Shown piece after piece: positions 55,251-55,266 of a stretch of 55,266 nt of DNA. Source of the stretch: a virus; IMG/VR virus record IMGVR_UViG_3300008108_000110, positions 1-55,266 of that record; one strand, 5' to 3'. The notes beneath the pieces were generated by a model, which did not search any database, was not told the DNA's origin, and saw nothing but the letters and a program-made list of their open reading frames with translations. The translations under genes were made by a program, and so were the position numbers. Each line of letters opens with the position of its first letter. The stretch's first letter is position 1.

Positions 55251-55266
55251 TTGCTTTTACCTTTGT

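Noticed and set aside
1-55266. CRISPR array, insertion sequence, integrase or attachment site
   Set aside because: No regular direct repeats, transposase or recombinase gene was found; tRNA remnants alone do not show integration.

Overview
The window is part of a lytic T4-like cyanophage genome (cyanomyovirus, marine Synechococcus/Prochlorococcus type). The evidence is a T4 core gene set in near-T4 order together with genes typical of cyanophages: gnd (6-phosphogluconate dehydrogenase), cobS-like AAA+ ATPase, mazG, hsp20, 2OG-Fe(II) oxygenase and a tRNA island. Every convincing protein gene and tRNA lies on the minus strand, so the window is transcribed from right to left. DNA is AT-rich, genes are packed with 1-30 nt overlaps (often ATGA or TGATG), and many small genes are shorter than 60 codons.

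Right to left: 53.2-55.3 kb holds the major capsid protein gp23, tail completion protein gp3 and recombination mediator UvsY; 46.8-52.8 kb holds UvsW helicase, late sigma factor gp55 and the gp47/gp46 recombination nuclease with a DUF3110-like protein between them; 43.2-46.8 kb holds an HExxH/von Willebrand A protein and its MoxR/CobS-like AAA+ partner. 32.7-42.7 kb is the replication block: clamp gp45, clamp loader gp44 and gp62, repressor RegA, polymerase gp43, recombinase UvsX, then helicase gp41. Into it are inserted a 2OG oxygenase, a possible restriction endonuclease coupled to a Dam-type methylase, and Hsp20. 24.4-30.8 kb carries mazG and a run of probable virion or late proteins, several with their own terminator plus late promoter. 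19-24.3 kb carries primase gp61 and class Ia ribonucleotide reductase NrdA/NrdB. 16.9-18.9 kb carries a GIY-YIG-like protein and a lysozyme with signal peptide.

11.8-16.9 kb is an accessory island: eight clear tRNAs (Arg, Leu, Gly, Asn, Val, Ser, Pro, CAU), three degenerate tRNA-like elements, a Dps-like ferritin, a Phd-like antitoxin, and a translationally coupled chain of gnd with tiny membrane proteins. Several near-consensus host-type promoters (TTGACA, 17 nt spacer, TATAAT-like) lie in and beside it. 0-11 kb is a sugar-nucleotide and glycosyltransferase locus (GDP-mannose 3,5-epimerase-like, tandem nucleotidyltransferase, class II aldolase, HAD, GDPD-like, several GT families, UDP-sugar epimerase), probably for glycan remodelling of host or virion.

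Regulation can be read from the sequence: host-type promoters serve early units, a TATAAATA-like late motif (ATAAATA) precedes many late genes, and strong GC hairpins with T-runs separate units, often fused directly to the next promoter. No integrase, CRISPR array, IS element or psbA/psbD was seen in this window.
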